Source of the DNA: an uncultured Sutterella sp.
GTDB lineage: Bacteria; Pseudomonadota; Gammaproteobacteria; Burkholderiales; Burkholderiaceae_F
Assembly: GCA_934249275.1 (NCBI GenBank)
Contig: CAKQKT010000094.1
Location: 1 to 6,903, forward strand
Reading direction: 5' to 3'
DNA: 6,903 bases
Part shown: positions 6,012 through 6,903 of the stretch, in pieces
Position numbering within the stretch: the stretch's first letter is position 1
How the letters are laid out: each line of letters begins with the position of its first letter
Notes under the pieces: model-generated
Told to the model about the DNA's origin: nothing
Database searches by the model: none
The model's input: only the letters and a program-made list of their open reading frames with translations
Position numbers and translations under genes: made by a program

Positions 6012-6021
6012 AAGTCTGAAC

Positions 6022-6903
6022 TTACTTCTTGGCGGCGGCCTTTTCGTCAATGGCCTTCCTCAGAAGCGCGGTGGCGTCCGTAGCGGCCTTGGCGGACTTG
6101 GCAAGGCTGCGCACTGCCATGTCGTGATTATGGAAGTACGCGCCATTGGCGGCAGTCCAGTATTCCCAATTGATGTGGGCGGATTCGTGGAGCTTGCGGG
6201 CCTTGGCAAGAACATCTTCGGACACGCCGCTGGCCTTGGCAAGTTCAAAGGCGTTGAACATGTCGTTCATGCGGGCTTCGGCTTCGCGAACCTTGCCGTC
6301 GAAGTGGCCCTTCATCGCGTCGATCGAGGCGACCATCTGCTTTTCGGACTTGTCCTTATGGCAGGTAAGGCACGTTTCCTTCACGTAGTGCTTGGGCGAA
6401 GTGGCCCAGTGGAGCGTGTAGGTCTTGCCCTTTTCGTCCTTGACCTTGGGCATGTGGCAGGTTGCACAGTCGGCGCCGGCCTTGTCGTGCTTGGAGCCGA
6501 AGAACGTTTCGGCGTCCGGATGCTGCATCTTGACGAGCGTCGCACCCGTGAGGTTGTGCTTGAAGTCGCGGAAGCCGACTTCATCGTAGTAGGCCTCGAT
6601 CTGGTCGGCATTGACCCACGGGAAGAGGTTCGTCAGACGGCTGTCGAAGCCGACCTTTTCACCGGTCTTGACGTTCATGCCCGGGTTGCAGACATACTCG
6701 ACGTGGCACTGGGCGCACATCAGGCGGGAGTCGGCGCGCTCGAGCATGGCAACCTTGCGGTCGAACCCGCGGACGCCGACGTCCTTTACCTCAAGCTTGG
6801 TCTGGCGGGCTGCGAAGTCCTTGTAGACGTTCGTCTTGCCCTCGCGGGTCATCGCGTCGATCAGAGCGTCGCGCATGATGCGCGGCTTGGCGCTGTGCGG
6901 ATC
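6022..6903 (-). CDS. nrfA: Ammonia-forming cytochrome c nitrite reductase NrfA, C-terminal part (5' end outside window)
   Basis: NrfA reduces nitrite to ammonium with six electrons in the periplasm. The frame stays open to the right edge, so only about 293 residues are visible of a protein usually near 480-510. The signal peptide, active-site haem and second haem lie outside. Counting from the first visible residue, three haem motifs appear: CAQCH (63-67), CATCH (146-150) and CLTCH (178-182), each with its expected context (CHVEY, CHMPKV, ETCLTCH). The active-site tyrosine of HVEY (Y70) and the histidine of KMQHP (H128) are present. So are the Glu before the tyrosine and the Lys and Gln before the histidine that hold the calcium in known NrfA structures. 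Beginning DPHSAKPRIMRDAL, the fragment matches the family region before haem 3; the internal Met at 6876 is not the start. The helical C-terminal domain is complete. ccmI follows on the same strand. Confidence 0.93.
   Translation of the reverse strand, partial: DPHSAKPRIMRDALIDAMTREGKTNVYKDFAARQTKLEVKDVGVRGFDRKVAMLERADSRLMCAQCHVEYVCNPGMNVKTGEKVGFDSRLTNLFPWVNADQIEAYYDEVGFRDFKHNLTGATLVKMQHPDAETFFGSKHDKAGADCATCHMPKVKDEKGKTYTLHWATSPKHYVKETCLTCHKDKSEKQMVASIDAMKGHFDGKVREAEARMNDMFNAFELAKASGVSEDVLAKARKLHESAHINWEYWTAANGAYFHNHDMAVRSLAKSAKAATDATALLRKAIDEKAAAKK

Noticed and set aside
1..6903. Mobile elements, CRISPR arrays, tRNA or rRNA genes, toxin-antitoxin pairs
   Set aside because: No transposase, spaced repeat array, tRNA-like T-loop sequence, rRNA stretch or paired small ORFs with family features were found on either strand.

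Overview
The window looks like chromosomal DNA of an anaerobic or microaerophilic, host-associated proteobacterium. Coding DNA is GC-rich with strong G/C bias at third codon positions, and intergenic gaps are clearly AT-richer. The gene set fits a gut member of the Burkholderiales (Sutterella-like): CcmI-type cytochrome c maturation, a pentahaem nitrite reductase, and an E. coli-like two-subunit tartrate dehydratase/fumarase. That placement is inference from gene content and recalled family resemblance, not a computed taxonomy.

Layout, left to right. Bases 1-237 hold no convincing gene, but an intrinsic terminator (148-190) stands just before hydG. hydG (238-1668, +) encodes the radical-SAM tyrosine lyase that makes the CO and cyanide ligands of the [FeFe]-hydrogenase H-cluster. 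Two back-to-back terminators (1711-1748 on +, 1770-1811 on -) separate it from everything to the right, which is all on the minus strand. Read in the direction of transcription, these genes are: the 3' part of nrfA (cut by the right edge of the window), ccmI, a secreted alpha/beta hydrolase, then the ttdA-ttdB pair. ttdAB has a textbook sigma-70 promoter (3606-3635), a leader of about 219 nt containing a perfect 8-8-8 interrupted palindrome (3525-3548), strong ribosome-binding sites and its own terminator.

How the genes relate. NrfA (periplasmic ammonia-forming nitrite reductase) and CcmI (haem lyase-associated chaperone that delivers apocytochrome) form a functional pair: the second helps mature the first. 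TtdAB is an oxygen-labile [4Fe-4S] hydro-lyase feeding the C4-dicarboxylate pool, which suits fumarate-respiring anaerobes. HydG points to an [FeFe] hydrogenase elsewhere in the genome; its partners HydE, HydF and the hydrogenase are not in the window. The hydrolase is a lone exported esterase of unknown substrate.

There is no mobile element, CRISPR array, tRNA, rRNA or obvious novel multi-gene system. The best leads are the solitary hydG, the palindrome and long leader before ttdA, and the hairpin-rich gap between nrfA and ccmI.
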